Below, in pieces: positions 24,749 through 32,099 of a DNA stretch of 64,000 nucleotides. Source of the stretch: Chryseobacterium daecheongense (GTDB taxonomy: Bacteria > Bacteroidota > Bacteroidia > Flavobacteriales > Weeksellaceae); the NCBI RefSeq assembly GCF_003729955.1, contig NZ_RJTX01000002.1, positions 124,001 to 188,000 of the forward strand. The letters are read 5' to 3'. How positions within the stretch are numbered: position 1 is the stretch's first letter; every line of letters begins with the position of its first letter. The notes beneath the pieces were generated by a model, which saw only the letters and a list, made by a program, of their open reading frames with translations, did no database searches and was not told the origin of the DNA. The translations under genes were made by a program, and so were the position numbers.

Positions 24749-26269
24749 ATGAGAGATAAGTTTTTATCTTGGGGAATTGTATTGGTGGTTGCTACATGGA
24801 TTATAGCACTACTGATCAGAGCGCACTATTGGATACCGATTCTGTTATCCGCCATCTATGCATTGGGAGTATATAATACCTACCAAACCAAGCATGCTAT
24901 TTTAAGGAACTTTCCTGTTTTAGGATATTTCAGGTACTTTTTTGAAGGGATTTCTCCTGAAATGCAGCAGTATTTCATCGAAAGAGAGACAGATGGGAAA
25001 CCGTTTCCAAGAAACCAGCGTTCTGCAGTATATAGACGCGCCAAAAATTTGGGGGATACCGTTGCTTTTGGAACCCAGTTAGAAGTTAATCATAGAAAAT
25101 ATGAAGGAATCAAGCATTCCATTTATGCAAAATCCCCGGCAGAAGAATTGCCAAGAGTTTGGGTAGGAGGAGAGCAATGTACCCAGCCTTATCATGCTTC
25201 CCTGTTCAATATTTCCGCGATGAGTTTTGGATCATTGAGTAACAGAGCTCAGGTTTCATTAAATAAAGGGGCTAAAAAAGGTAATTTTTATCATAATACG
25301 GGAGAAGGAGGAATTTCACCGTACCATTTGGAAGGAGGCGGAGATTTATGCTGGCAAATAGGAACCGGATATTTCGGATGCAGGGATGAAGAAGGGAAAT
25401 TTAATCCAGAGTTATTTGCCAAATATTCCACACTTCCTAATGTGAAAATGGTTGAAATTAAATTATCCCAGGGAGCAAAACCAGGACATGGAGGAGTTTT
25501 ACCGGGAGTGAAAAATACACCGGAAATTGCTAAAATCCGTCATGTAACCCCTGGAATGACCATTATTTCACCACCATCACATTCTTCTTTCTCTGATGCT
25601 GCGGGATTGTTGAGGTTTGTGCAGCAACTTAGAGAGCTTTCAGGAGGGAAACCAGTCGGATTTAAACTATGTATAGGAGATACTAAAGAGTTTGAAGATA
25701 TCTGTGTACAGATGAATGTATTGAAAATTTATCCGGATTTTATTACCGTAGATGGAGCAGAAGGAGGAACTGGAGCGGCACCACCGGAATTTTCAGATGG
25801 AGTGGGAATGCCTTTGGAGCCGGCTTTGATCTTTGTGAACAGAACTCTTAAGAATTATAATCTGAGAGATAAATTAAGAGTAATTGCCAGTGGTAAAGTA
25901 TTGACGAGCTTAGATATTCTGAGAGCAATCGCAATGGGGGCTGACATGTGCAACAATGCAAGAGGATTTATGTTTGCATTAGGCTGTATCCAGGCTCTAA
26001 GATGTAATTCGAATAATTGTCCTACTGGAGTGGCTACTCAGGATAAAATGCTGATCAAAGGGCTTGATGTAACGGATAAAAGTGAAAGAGTTTATCATTT
26101 CCATAAAAATACCCTTCATACCTGTAATGAATTAATTGCTGCCGCGGGAAGAAGTTCTTATGAAGAAGTAGACGCAACGATGTTCATGAGAGGTGATGAG
26201 TTTGACCATCTTTCGGATCTGTATTTTCCGGATATTTTAGGAAATGTGAGGCAGAGAACTCAGTTTTAG
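24749..26269 (+). CDS. Membrane-anchored FMN-binding glutamate-synthase-like protein
   Basis: A 506-residue protein with two N-terminal transmembrane helices (about 8-25 and 28-46) and a central domain like the FMN domain of the glutamate synthase large subunit. Seen are MSFGSLSNRAQVSLNKGAKKG, GEGGISPYH, the glycine-rich KPGHGGVLPG, DGAEGGTGAAP and a Cys cluster for a 3Fe-4S centre (Cys413, Cys419, Cys424). The glutaminase domain of true GltB is missing. Stand-alone proteins like this are common in bacteria, and their reaction is not established. It may use another ammonia or electron source. Confidence 0.9.
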   Translation: MRDKFLSWGIVLVVATWIIALLIRAHYWIPILLSAIYALGVYNTYQTKHAILRNFPVLGYFRYFFEGISPEMQQYFIERETDGKPFPRNQRSAVYRRAKNLGDTVAFGTQLEVNHRKYEGIKHSIYAKSPAEELPRVWVGGEQCTQPYHASLFNISAMSFGSLSNRAQVSLNKGAKKGNFYHNTGEGGISPYHLEGGGDLCWQIGTGYFGCRDEEGKFNPELFAKYSTLPNVKMVEIKLSQGAKPGHGGVLPGVKNTPEIAKIRHVTPGMTIISPPSHSSFSDAAGLLRFVQQLRELSGGKPVGFKLCIGDTKEFEDICVQMNVLKIYPDFITVDGAEGGTGAAPPEFSDGVGMPLEPALIFVNRTLKNYNLRDKLRVIASGKVLTSLDILRAIAMGADMCNNARGFMFALGCIQALRCNSNNCPTGVATQDKMLIKGLDVTDKSERVYHFHKNTLHTCNELIAAAGRSSYEEVDATMFMRGDEFDHLSDLYFPDILGNVRQRTQF

Positions 26270-26276
26270 AGATAAT

Positions 26277-26312
26277 AAAAATCCGTTTCAATTTGAAACG
26301 GATTTTTATTTT
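26277..26312. terminator. Bidirectional terminator between convergent genes
   Basis: Fifteen-base arms (AAAATCCGTTTCAAA and its complement) with T-rich sequence after it and A-rich sequence before it. It separates the FMN protein gene and the FKBP-like lipoprotein gene. Confidence 0.85.
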
Positions 26313-26316
26313 TTTA

Positions 26317-27066
26317 TTAAGGTCTAGCTTCTGTTTTATATACCTGGAAGTTAAAGATAAATGTTCTGTTTCTGAAAGAATATCCTGTATAATTATAATG
26401 AGGATCTCTTGCAAAAGCGGCTCTTGATGGAACAAGGATCACTCCTTGTAAGTTATAGTTATCTCCATCTGCTTTATTGAAGGCTTTGTATTTTTGTAAT
26501 GCTTCACTGAAACCTTCGATCATATAATAACTTTTTTGTTTGGCAGCATCAGTAGTAGCTGCTGTAATTAATGGATCCTGATCAGTAATGTAATAGAATT
26601 TAGGGTCTATCAGAGGAGATCCGGTGCCATCAATGGTATTATAAAAGTCCGAATAAGAAATGAAAGTAACGTTTCCATCATTATCGGCAGCAAGAGCGGT
26701 CTGAGATCTCATCATGATTCTGGTGATATCTGTAGCTCCGATAGGTGTCCCGGTTACCGGTGGATTGGAAGTCTCCGGCTGAGCATTCGGTCGTATGATG
26801 TACACTACCCCCGAAGGTAATGTTAGAGGACTCATTGCTGATAATTTGGTTTCATTGTCATCAGCAGGATCTGTACTGCTGAACGTTTTTATATTTCCTT
26901 GAGCATCCAGGTAATGTTCCGTTAGGTATTTCTGGATTGCCTGATCATCATAATTGTTCTGTACTGCAATATCTTCAGGCTCTACATAAGTTTCCACATC
27001 ATCGTCTTTTTTACAGGCAGAAAAGCATAATGACCCCGCAAGGATATATAAAAATATTTTTTTCAT
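26317..27066 (-). CDS. Lipoprotein with divergent FKBP-type domain
   Basis: A 249-residue lipoprotein: signal peptide with the lipobox FSAC, giving a lipid-modified Cys18. The C-terminal half looks like an FKBP-type peptidyl-prolyl isomerase: YYMIEGFSEALQKYK matches the GWxEGL helix, GVILVPSRAAFA matches the IPS-x-x-AYG strand, and RTFIFNFQVYK matches the final strand. About 60 residues between 70 and 150 fit the rest of the fold poorly. Likely a folding helper at the cell envelope; the catalytic pocket residues are not all conserved, so activity is uncertain. GldI is a related flavobacterial lipoprotein, but this gene has no gliding context. Confidence 0.75.
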   Translation of the reverse strand: MKKIFLYILAGSLCFSACKKDDDVETYVEPEDIAVQNNYDDQAIQKYLTEHYLDAQGNIKTFSSTDPADDNETKLSAMSPLTLPSGVVYIIRPNAQPETSNPPVTGTPIGATDITRIMMRSQTALAADNDGNVTFISYSDFYNTIDGTGSPLIDPKFYYITDQDPLITAATTDAAKQKSYYMIEGFSEALQKYKAFNKADGDNYNLQGVILVPSRAAFARDPHYNYTGYSFRNRTFIFNFQVYKTEARP

Positions 27067-27121
27067 TTCAAAAAACTTTAATTACTTTACAAATAATATA
27101 ACGACAAAAGTATAAAAAAAT

Positions 27122-27562
27122 ATGAGAATAGATAAATTTTTATGGAGCATTCGTTTTTATAAGACGAGAACTATTGCAACTGAGGAAATTAAGAAGAACA
27201 GAGTTTCTATTGGAGAGGGCACTGTAAAGTCTTCTAAGGAGGTGAAGGAAGGAGATGTAATAAAGATCCGTAAAAATCAGATAGACTATAAAATCAAAGT
27301 GATACAAATTCCGAAAAGTAGAATAGGAGCCAAGTTAGTACCTCTTCATATTAAAGATGTAACGGATAAGGAACAATACGAACTTCTTAAATTGCGTAAA
27401 ATGTCCCAGGACTATTATAGAAATAGAGGGGAAGGAAGACCTACCAAAAAAGACAGGAGGGATATGGATGAATATGTAGAAAATGATATTGCATCAGACT
27501 TTACAGACTGGGACGATTTCTTTGGTGAAAGCAATGATTCTGATAGCGATGATGAATCATAG
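27122..27562 (+). CDS. hslR: S4-domain RNA-binding protein, Hsp15-like
   Basis: A 146-residue protein with an N-terminal S4 domain (MRIDKFLWSIRFYKTRTIA, then VSIGEGTVKSSKEVKEGD) as in Hsp15, which binds stalled 50S subunits that still carry a peptidyl-tRNA. The C-terminal 45 residues are basic and then strongly acidic (DDFFGESNDSDSDDES), as often in flavobacterial versions. The last 6 bases overlap the 3' end of aroK on the other strand, so the two genes converge. Confidence 0.88.
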   Translation: MRIDKFLWSIRFYKTRTIATEEIKKNRVSIGEGTVKSSKEVKEGDVIKIRKNQIDYKIKVIQIPKSRIGAKLVPLHIKDVTDKEQYELLKLRKMSQDYYRNRGEGRPTKKDRRDMDEYVENDIASDFTDWDDFFGESNDSDSDDES

Positions 27563-28072
27563 ATATAATTTCTCTATAATTTCATTTACGATATCTTCAG
27601 GATCACGGGAATCCGTATTTACACTGAATTGAGCTTTATTATAAAATTCATTTCTTTCAAACAGATGCTTCGCAATGAATTCAGGAAGGTTATCGTCAGA
27701 AATATTGGCAATCAAAGGCCTTTTTTCTTTCTGTTTCGAAAGCCTTTCTGTAAGAGAAATAACTGAGGCCTTTAAAAATACACTCTTTGAGTTGAGGTTG
27801 ATAATTTCCATATTATTATAATACACCGGGGTTCCGCCACCCAGACTTAGAATAATATTTTCCTGTGTGGCGAGAATTTCTTCCAAAGTTTCCCTTTCCA
27901 GCTTTCTAAAGTAAATTTCCCCCTTTTTCTCGAATATTTCAGGAATAGTCAGCTTATTTCTTCTGGAAATCTCTCTATCGAGGTCAATTAATTTAAAATT
28001 GAGTTTTTCGCTTAAAATTTTGGAAACGTGCGACTTGCCACTTCCCATGTATCCGACTAGTGAAATTATCAT
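27557..28072 (-). CDS. aroK: Shikimate kinase
   Basis: Shikimate kinase phosphorylates the 3-hydroxyl of shikimate in the chorismate pathway. The 171-residue protein has the P-loop GYMGSGKS (7-14), the shikimate-binding DLDREI region, FRKLE, the GGGTPVYY motif and a lid segment with KEKRPL. Length and motif order are normal. The gene points left and converges with hslR; upstream (28073-28103) only the divergent tRNA promoter is seen. Confidence 0.95.
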   Translation of the reverse strand: MIISLVGYMGSGKSHVSKILSEKLNFKLIDLDREISRRNKLTIPEIFEKKGEIYFRKLERETLEEILATQENIILSLGGGTPVYYNNMEIINLNSKSVFLKASVISLTERLSKQKEKRPLIANISDDNLPEFIAKHLFERNEFYNKAQFSVNTDSRDPEDIVNEIIEKLYL

Positions 28073-28103
28073 GATAAAATTTTAAACAAATTTGCGAAAA
28101 AGT

Positions 28104-28133
28104 TTTGAGAAATTAAAAAAAGTCATATCTTTG
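28104..28133 (+). promoter_or_regulatory. Promoter of the tRNA Lys-Leu-Lys cluster
   Basis: TTTG at 28104-28107, 18 bases, then TATCTTTG at 28126-28133. This is the most complete -33/-7 pair in the window, about 55 bases before the first tRNA. Confidence 0.75.
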
Positions 28134-28188
28134 CACCACTTAAAACAAGGGACATTACTACAACGTAAATCGCTTGTACAAAGTGGCC

Positions 28189-28261
28189 GACCTGGTAGCT
28201 CAGCTGGTAGAGCAATACACTTTTAATGTATGGGTCCTGGGTTCGAATCCCAGCCAGGTCA
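28189..28261 (+). tRNA. tRNA-Lys(UUU), copy 1
   Basis: A 73-base tRNA: acceptor GACCTGG pairs with CCAGGTC, D arm GCTC...GAGC, anticodon stem ATACA/TGTAT with loop CTTTTAA and anticodon TTT at 28222-28224, T arm CTGGG-TTCGAAT-CCCAG. Discriminator A. CCA is not encoded. Identical in sequence to copy 2. Confidence 0.97.
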
Positions 28262-28296
28262 CAAGCAAAAAGTTCATAAGAAATTATGTTTTTTTT

Positions 28297-28379
28297 GCCT
28301 GCGTGGTGAAATTGGTAGACACGCCATCTTGAGGGGGTGGTTTCCTAAGGATGTGCTGGTTCGAGTCCAGTCGCAGGCA
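28297..28379 (+). tRNA. tRNA-Leu(GAG)
   Basis: An 83-base tRNA with a long variable arm, as in type II tRNAs. Acceptor GCCTGCG pairs with CGCAGGC; anticodon stem CCATC/GGTGG encloses TTGAGGG, anticodon GAG at 28331-28333, reading CUU and CUC codons. CCA is not encoded. It lies between the two tRNA-Lys copies. Confidence 0.95.
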
Positions 28380-28454
28380 CTGCAAAAAAAAATAATAATT
28401 AATAGTGAATTATTATAAAATTAATTTTTATATTTATCATTATTAATTGTGGCC

Positions 28455-28527
28455 GACCTGGTAGCTCAGCTGGTAGAGCAATACACTTTTAATGTATGGG
28501 TCCTGGGTTCGAATCCCAGCCAGGTCA
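28455..28527 (+). tRNA. tRNA-Lys(UUU), copy 2
   Basis: Same 73 bases as copy 1, with anticodon TTT. The identity extends 6 bases upstream and 1 base downstream, so an 80-base segment (28183-28262 and 28449-28528) is a perfect direct repeat. Confidence 0.97.
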
Positions 28528-28581
28528 CGAGTTTACTGAAAAGTAAATTTTTTTCATATTAATATTTTGTGATTTGGTGTT

Positions 28582-28615
28582 TCAAAGGCTTCCCTAGGAG
28601 GCCTTTGATTTTTTA
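28582..28615 (+). terminator. Terminator of the tRNA cluster
   Basis: TCAAAGGC (28582-28589) pairs with GCCTTTGA (28601-28608), followed by TTTTTTAT. Confidence 0.85.
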
Positions 28616-28645
28616 TGTGGTTAAAAGAACCATTTATTTGCACAA

Positions 28646-28673
28646 ATAAAAAGCGTCACTTAAAAAGCAACGC
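28646..28673 (-). terminator. Terminator after panC
   Basis: On the minus strand GCGTTGCTT pairs with AAGTGACGC (two G-U pairs, 3-base loop) and is followed by TTTTTATTT. It lies about 50 bases past the panC stop. Confidence 0.7.
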
Positions 28674-28724
28674 CATGTATTTTCAGATTATGCAAACAGA
28701 CTAAATCTTAGCCTTAAACTAAAT

Positions 28725-29573
28725 CTAATCCAGGTGCATATTATCAATTAACCTCACGCCATCTACCACCACTACGATAAAAGCCCGGTATTGTTTGTCT
28801 TTATAGAAGAAATCTGTTTCCTTTAAAGTTGTTTCATCGGCAATCAGGAAGTACTCCAGCTTCATCCCTTGTTGATGGTCAAAAATATCAGTAACTCTGT
28901 TTTTAATTTCAGGAATGCTAACCACGCGGAACCAGTCATTCACCTTTTTTAAAGTTTCATAAATAATTTTGGAGGCTTCTCTTCTGTCTTCATGCAATCT
29001 CTGGTTTCTGGAACTTAATGCAAGGCCATTCTCAGCTCTGTAAATAGGAACTCCTTTTATTTTTATCGGAAGTTTCTTTTTTTCGACCATTTTTTTAATA
29101 ATGGCGAGCTGCTGGAAATCTTTTTCTCCAAAATAAGCATTATCAGGCTTTACCTGTCTGAAAAGCTCCTCTACAACGGTTCCTACACCATCAAAATGCC
29201 CTGGTCGGGATTTTCCTTCCATCTCATTTTCCAATCCGTCAAAGTCATAATGCTGGCTTACTGTTTTTTCAGGGTAAATGTCCTGAACTTCCGGAATATA
29301 AACAGCATCTACCAATCCGGAATTTTTTAGAATTAAAATATCACGGTCTATATTTCGGGGGTATTTTTCCAGATCTTCGGCATTATTGAACTGGGTGGGA
29401 TTAACAAAAATTGAAGAAACAACAAGGTCATTTTCTTCTTTTGCCGCCTCGTATAGAGATAAGTGGCCGTTGTGCAGGGCTCCCATGGTTGGTGCAAAAC
29501 CTATTTTCTTCCCCATTTCCTTCTGTCTTTCAATAAAATCCTGAAGAGTCTTTTTATTTTTTAGAACTTCCAT
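28725..29573 (-). CDS. panC: Pantothenate synthetase
   Basis: Joins pantoate and beta-alanine with ATP, the last step of pantothenate (vitamin B5) synthesis. The 282-residue protein has PTMGALHNGHLSL with the HxGH-type nucleotide motif, IFVNPTQFN, RPGHFDGVGTVV, GEKDFQQLAII, and SSRNQRL (KMSKS-like, here ALSSRNQRL). All fit the family. The gene is divergent from the glycogen-synthase-like gene, with promoters for both in the 171-base gap. Confidence 0.96.
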   Translation of the reverse strand: MEVLKNKKTLQDFIERQKEMGKKIGFAPTMGALHNGHLSLYEAAKEENDLVVSSIFVNPTQFNNAEDLEKYPRNIDRDILILKNSGLVDAVYIPEVQDIYPEKTVSQHYDFDGLENEMEGKSRPGHFDGVGTVVEELFRQVKPDNAYFGEKDFQQLAIIKKMVEKKKLPIKIKGVPIYRAENGLALSSRNQRLHEDRREASKIIYETLKKVNDWFRVVSIPEIKNRVTDIFDHQQGMKLEYFLIADETTLKETDFFYKDKQYRAFIVVVVDGVRLIDNMHLD

Positions 29574-29593
29574 AGTTTATTTTAATAGCAATT

Positions 29594-29601
29594 CAAAAAT
29601 A
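29594..29601 (-). promoter_or_regulatory. -7 promoter box of panC
   Basis: TATTTTTG on the minus strand, 21 bases before the panC ATG. Confidence 0.55.
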
Positions 29602-29697
29602 CTAAAAATATCATATAATAAAGTGCGTTTTTCATAATTTGGAAAAGGGAATTATCGTAAAAAAATGTTAATTAAAATAATGTTGGATGTTTTTTTG

Positions 29698-29705
29698 TAA
29701 TTTTG
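29698..29705 (+). promoter_or_regulatory. -7 promoter box of the synthase-like / DUF4270 / glmS unit
   Basis: TAATTTTG followed by CAC, 40 bases before the ATG at 29745. Confidence 0.6.
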
Positions 29706-29744
29706 CACATTAAAGCATTTTTACAAAAAATTAGATAGAAGTTT

Positions 29745-30515
29745 ATGCCGAATCAAAAAATACTGTACATTACTACAGAGATGTATCCATATCAGGAAGA
29801 CACAAATATGGCTGCAGTGGTAAACAAAATGGCACTTAAGATGCACAATGAAGGCAATGATGTAAGAGTTTTTATGCCAAGATTTGGACAAATAAGTGAG
29901 AGAAAATTCCAGCTTCATGAGGTAATCCGCCTTTCCGGAATGAATATCATTATCAATGATCTTGATCAGCCCTTAATTATTAAAGTAGCCTCTCTTCCCG
30001 GAGAACGACTTCAGGTATACTTTATAGACAATGAAGAATATTTCAAAAGAAAACAATACTATTTTGATGATGAAGGAAATCCTTTCGAAGATAATGATGA
30101 AAGAGCAATTTTCTTTGCCAGAGGAGTTATTGAAACCATTAAGAAGCTTAACTGGGTTCCGGATGTTATTCATTTGAACGGATGGATGTCTTCGTTTGTT
30201 CCTATTTACCTTAAGACATATTACGAGTCCGATACTTATTTCAAAGATGCCAAAATCGTTCTTTCTTTATATAATGAGAAAGATGTTGCATTAGACAGTA
30301 AAATAAGTGAAAAATTACAGTTTGATAATATTTCGGGATTAAAAGCGTTAGATAAACCGAGTATTCAGAGTTTCGTTATCGAGAGCATGAACTATGTAGA
30401 TGTAGTAGTGAAAGGCGACGAGTTTTTAGGCGGAGATCTGGATCAGGCATTTAATGAAACAACAACTTCGAAATCGGAATATCTGGACGTAGATTCTATA
30501 AACCAACTTTATTAA
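29745..30515 (+). CDS. Half-length glycogen/starch-synthase-like protein (GT5 N-terminal domain only)
   Basis: A 256-residue protein matching only the first Rossmann domain of GT5 glycogen synthases, which are about 480 residues long. The start (KILYITTEMYPYQEDTNMAAVVNKMALKM) is collinear with the family, but the ADP-glucose-binding KxGGLADV is missing and reads EDTNMAAVV. WVPDVIHLNGWMSSFVPIYLK matches the PDVVHCHDWH region. The C-terminal donor-binding domain is absent, so catalysis is unlikely. It is 10 bases before the DUF4270 gene and probably in one operon with it and glmS. Perhaps a regulatory or scaffolding remnant. Confidence 0.82.
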   Translation: MPNQKILYITTEMYPYQEDTNMAAVVNKMALKMHNEGNDVRVFMPRFGQISERKFQLHEVIRLSGMNIIINDLDQPLIIKVASLPGERLQVYFIDNEEYFKRKQYYFDDEGNPFEDNDERAIFFARGVIETIKKLNWVPDVIHLNGWMSSFVPIYLKTYYESDTYFKDAKIVLSLYNEKDVALDSKISEKLQFDNISGLKALDKPSIQSFVIESMNYVDVVVKGDEFLGGDLDQAFNETTTSKSEYLDVDSINQLY

Positions 30516-30525
30516 AAACACCTTA

Positions 30526-32079
30526 ATGACTTATACTATTAAAAGAACCTTCGCTATACTTTTTTTGGCGATTTTTGGAAGTGTACTGCTTTATAATTGT
30601 GAACCGGACCCGGATTCTTTAGGAGAGCAGTTATTTTTAAACGGAGCGGCAGAAGGTAAAGAAACTTCTTATGATCTGATAGCATATAATATTAATAATA
30701 ATGATAGTGTTCGAAGTGATGCTTCCAAATTAGGAGTGGCTGTAGTGGGAGCTTTCAAGGAAGGACAGTTTGGTATGCAAAGAGGATCTTATTATACTCA
30801 ATTGAGATTGTCTACATACAATCCTGATTTTGGAGCCAATGCAGCAGTAGACTCAGTGGTATTGGTAATTAAGCCAACATATGCTACAGATTCTATTACT
30901 ACAACAACGGATGAAAATTATGTTCATCCTGACGGAAGTATAGCTGCTAAGAAAGTAGTGAATACCTATCCGGTTAATAAATATGGTAAAGCAAAAATAA
31001 ATGGTGCGGTTCCTCCATTTACAATCAAAGTAAATGAGGTTACAGAATTTTTAAAAGCATCTACAGATATTGCTTATTCCAATACCAATTATGCAGTTGG
31101 GCAGGAATTGGGTTCAAAAACATTCAAAGGAAATGTTTCTTCAGTAGTAATTACTAAAGATTCAGATAATTCTTCCATTTTTACTTCCCCTGTAGGTTTC
31201 AGAATTCCTTTATCTGCTAGCTTTTTCAAAACGAAAATCATAGATTTCAAAGGAAAACCTGAGCTTAATGATGTATCTAACTTCATCAGACATTTCAAAG
31301 GCTTAAAAGTTTCAGTAACGGAAGATGACGGATATTTATTTCAGTTCTCTCCGAACGATATGGAATTGATCATGTATTATAAATATGATAAAACTGAAAA
31401 TGGTACTGTAACGAGGCCGCAGACAACCTATACGTTTGCGTTAGGAGTAGGAAATGCTCATATTGGTCATTATGAGTATGACAGAACCGGTGCTGCATTC
31501 AATTCTTATGTTACGGGAAATACTACAACAGGAGATCTTAAGCTTTATGGACAAGGAATGGGAGGTCCTTCTATTGGAGTTAAGTTCCCTGAAGCAACGA
31601 TTAATCAATTAAAGCAGTTGTATCAAAATGACAAAGCAGCTATCATAAGCGCTAAGATCAGAATTTATACAGATCCGGATAACTGGAACAATAAGTATGC
31701 GAAGCCATCCAATTTTTCTTTTGTACAAAAAGATAAAGATAGTAATGGCAAAGAAACAACCAATTTTACTACGGATTTACTTAATTTAATAACTGCATCA
31801 AATTTTGCAATGCTAAGAACATATGATCTGGATAAAAATCCGGCTTATTATGACTTTACGGTTACAAAATCAGTTAAAGATATTGTAGAAGGAGGTACGG
31901 ATTACACCAATAAATATTTCAAAATTGATATGGGAAGTTTCCTGACTACTACAACAGGCGCATTAGCAGGATACCAATATACATCAAGAAATTTTGCTAG
32001 AGACAGAGCTGTTTTTGTAGGTTCTGATCCTAATAATGCGAAAAAGATTCAATTAAAGGTTACTTACGGTAAAAAATAA
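30526..32079 (+). CDS. DUF4270-family lipoprotein
   Basis: A 517-residue exported lipoprotein: N-terminal signal ending LLYNC, Cys25 as lipid-modified residue, then EPDPDSLGEQLF. The remainder is beta-rich, with RGSYYTQLRLSTYNPDFG and AAVDSVVLVIKP, features of DUF4270 proteins of Bacteroidetes. Function unknown; likely at the outer membrane. It lies between the half-length synthase-like gene and glmS with short gaps (10 and 20 bases). Confidence 0.85.
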   Translation: MTYTIKRTFAILFLAIFGSVLLYNCEPDPDSLGEQLFLNGAAEGKETSYDLIAYNINNNDSVRSDASKLGVAVVGAFKEGQFGMQRGSYYTQLRLSTYNPDFGANAAVDSVVLVIKPTYATDSITTTTDENYVHPDGSIAAKKVVNTYPVNKYGKAKINGAVPPFTIKVNEVTEFLKASTDIAYSNTNYAVGQELGSKTFKGNVSSVVITKDSDNSSIFTSPVGFRIPLSASFFKTKIIDFKGKPELNDVSNFIRHFKGLKVSVTEDDGYLFQFSPNDMELIMYYKYDKTENGTVTRPQTTYTFALGVGNAHIGHYEYDRTGAAFNSYVTGNTTTGDLKLYGQGMGGPSIGVKFPEATINQLKQLYQNDKAAIISAKIRIYTDPDNWNNKYAKPSNFSFVQKDKDSNGKETTNFTTDLLNLITASNFAMLRTYDLDKNPAYYDFTVTKSVKDIVEGGTDYTNKYFKIDMGSFLTTTTGALAGYQYTSRNFARDRAVFVGSDPNNAKKIQLKVTYGKK

Positions 32080-32099
32080 TTTAAAAACACGAATAATAT

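Noticed and set aside
28230..28418. A 62-codon frame through the tRNA cluster
   Set aside because: It runs across tRNA-Lys and tRNA-Leu; the tRNA folds are clear and the reading frame is accidental.
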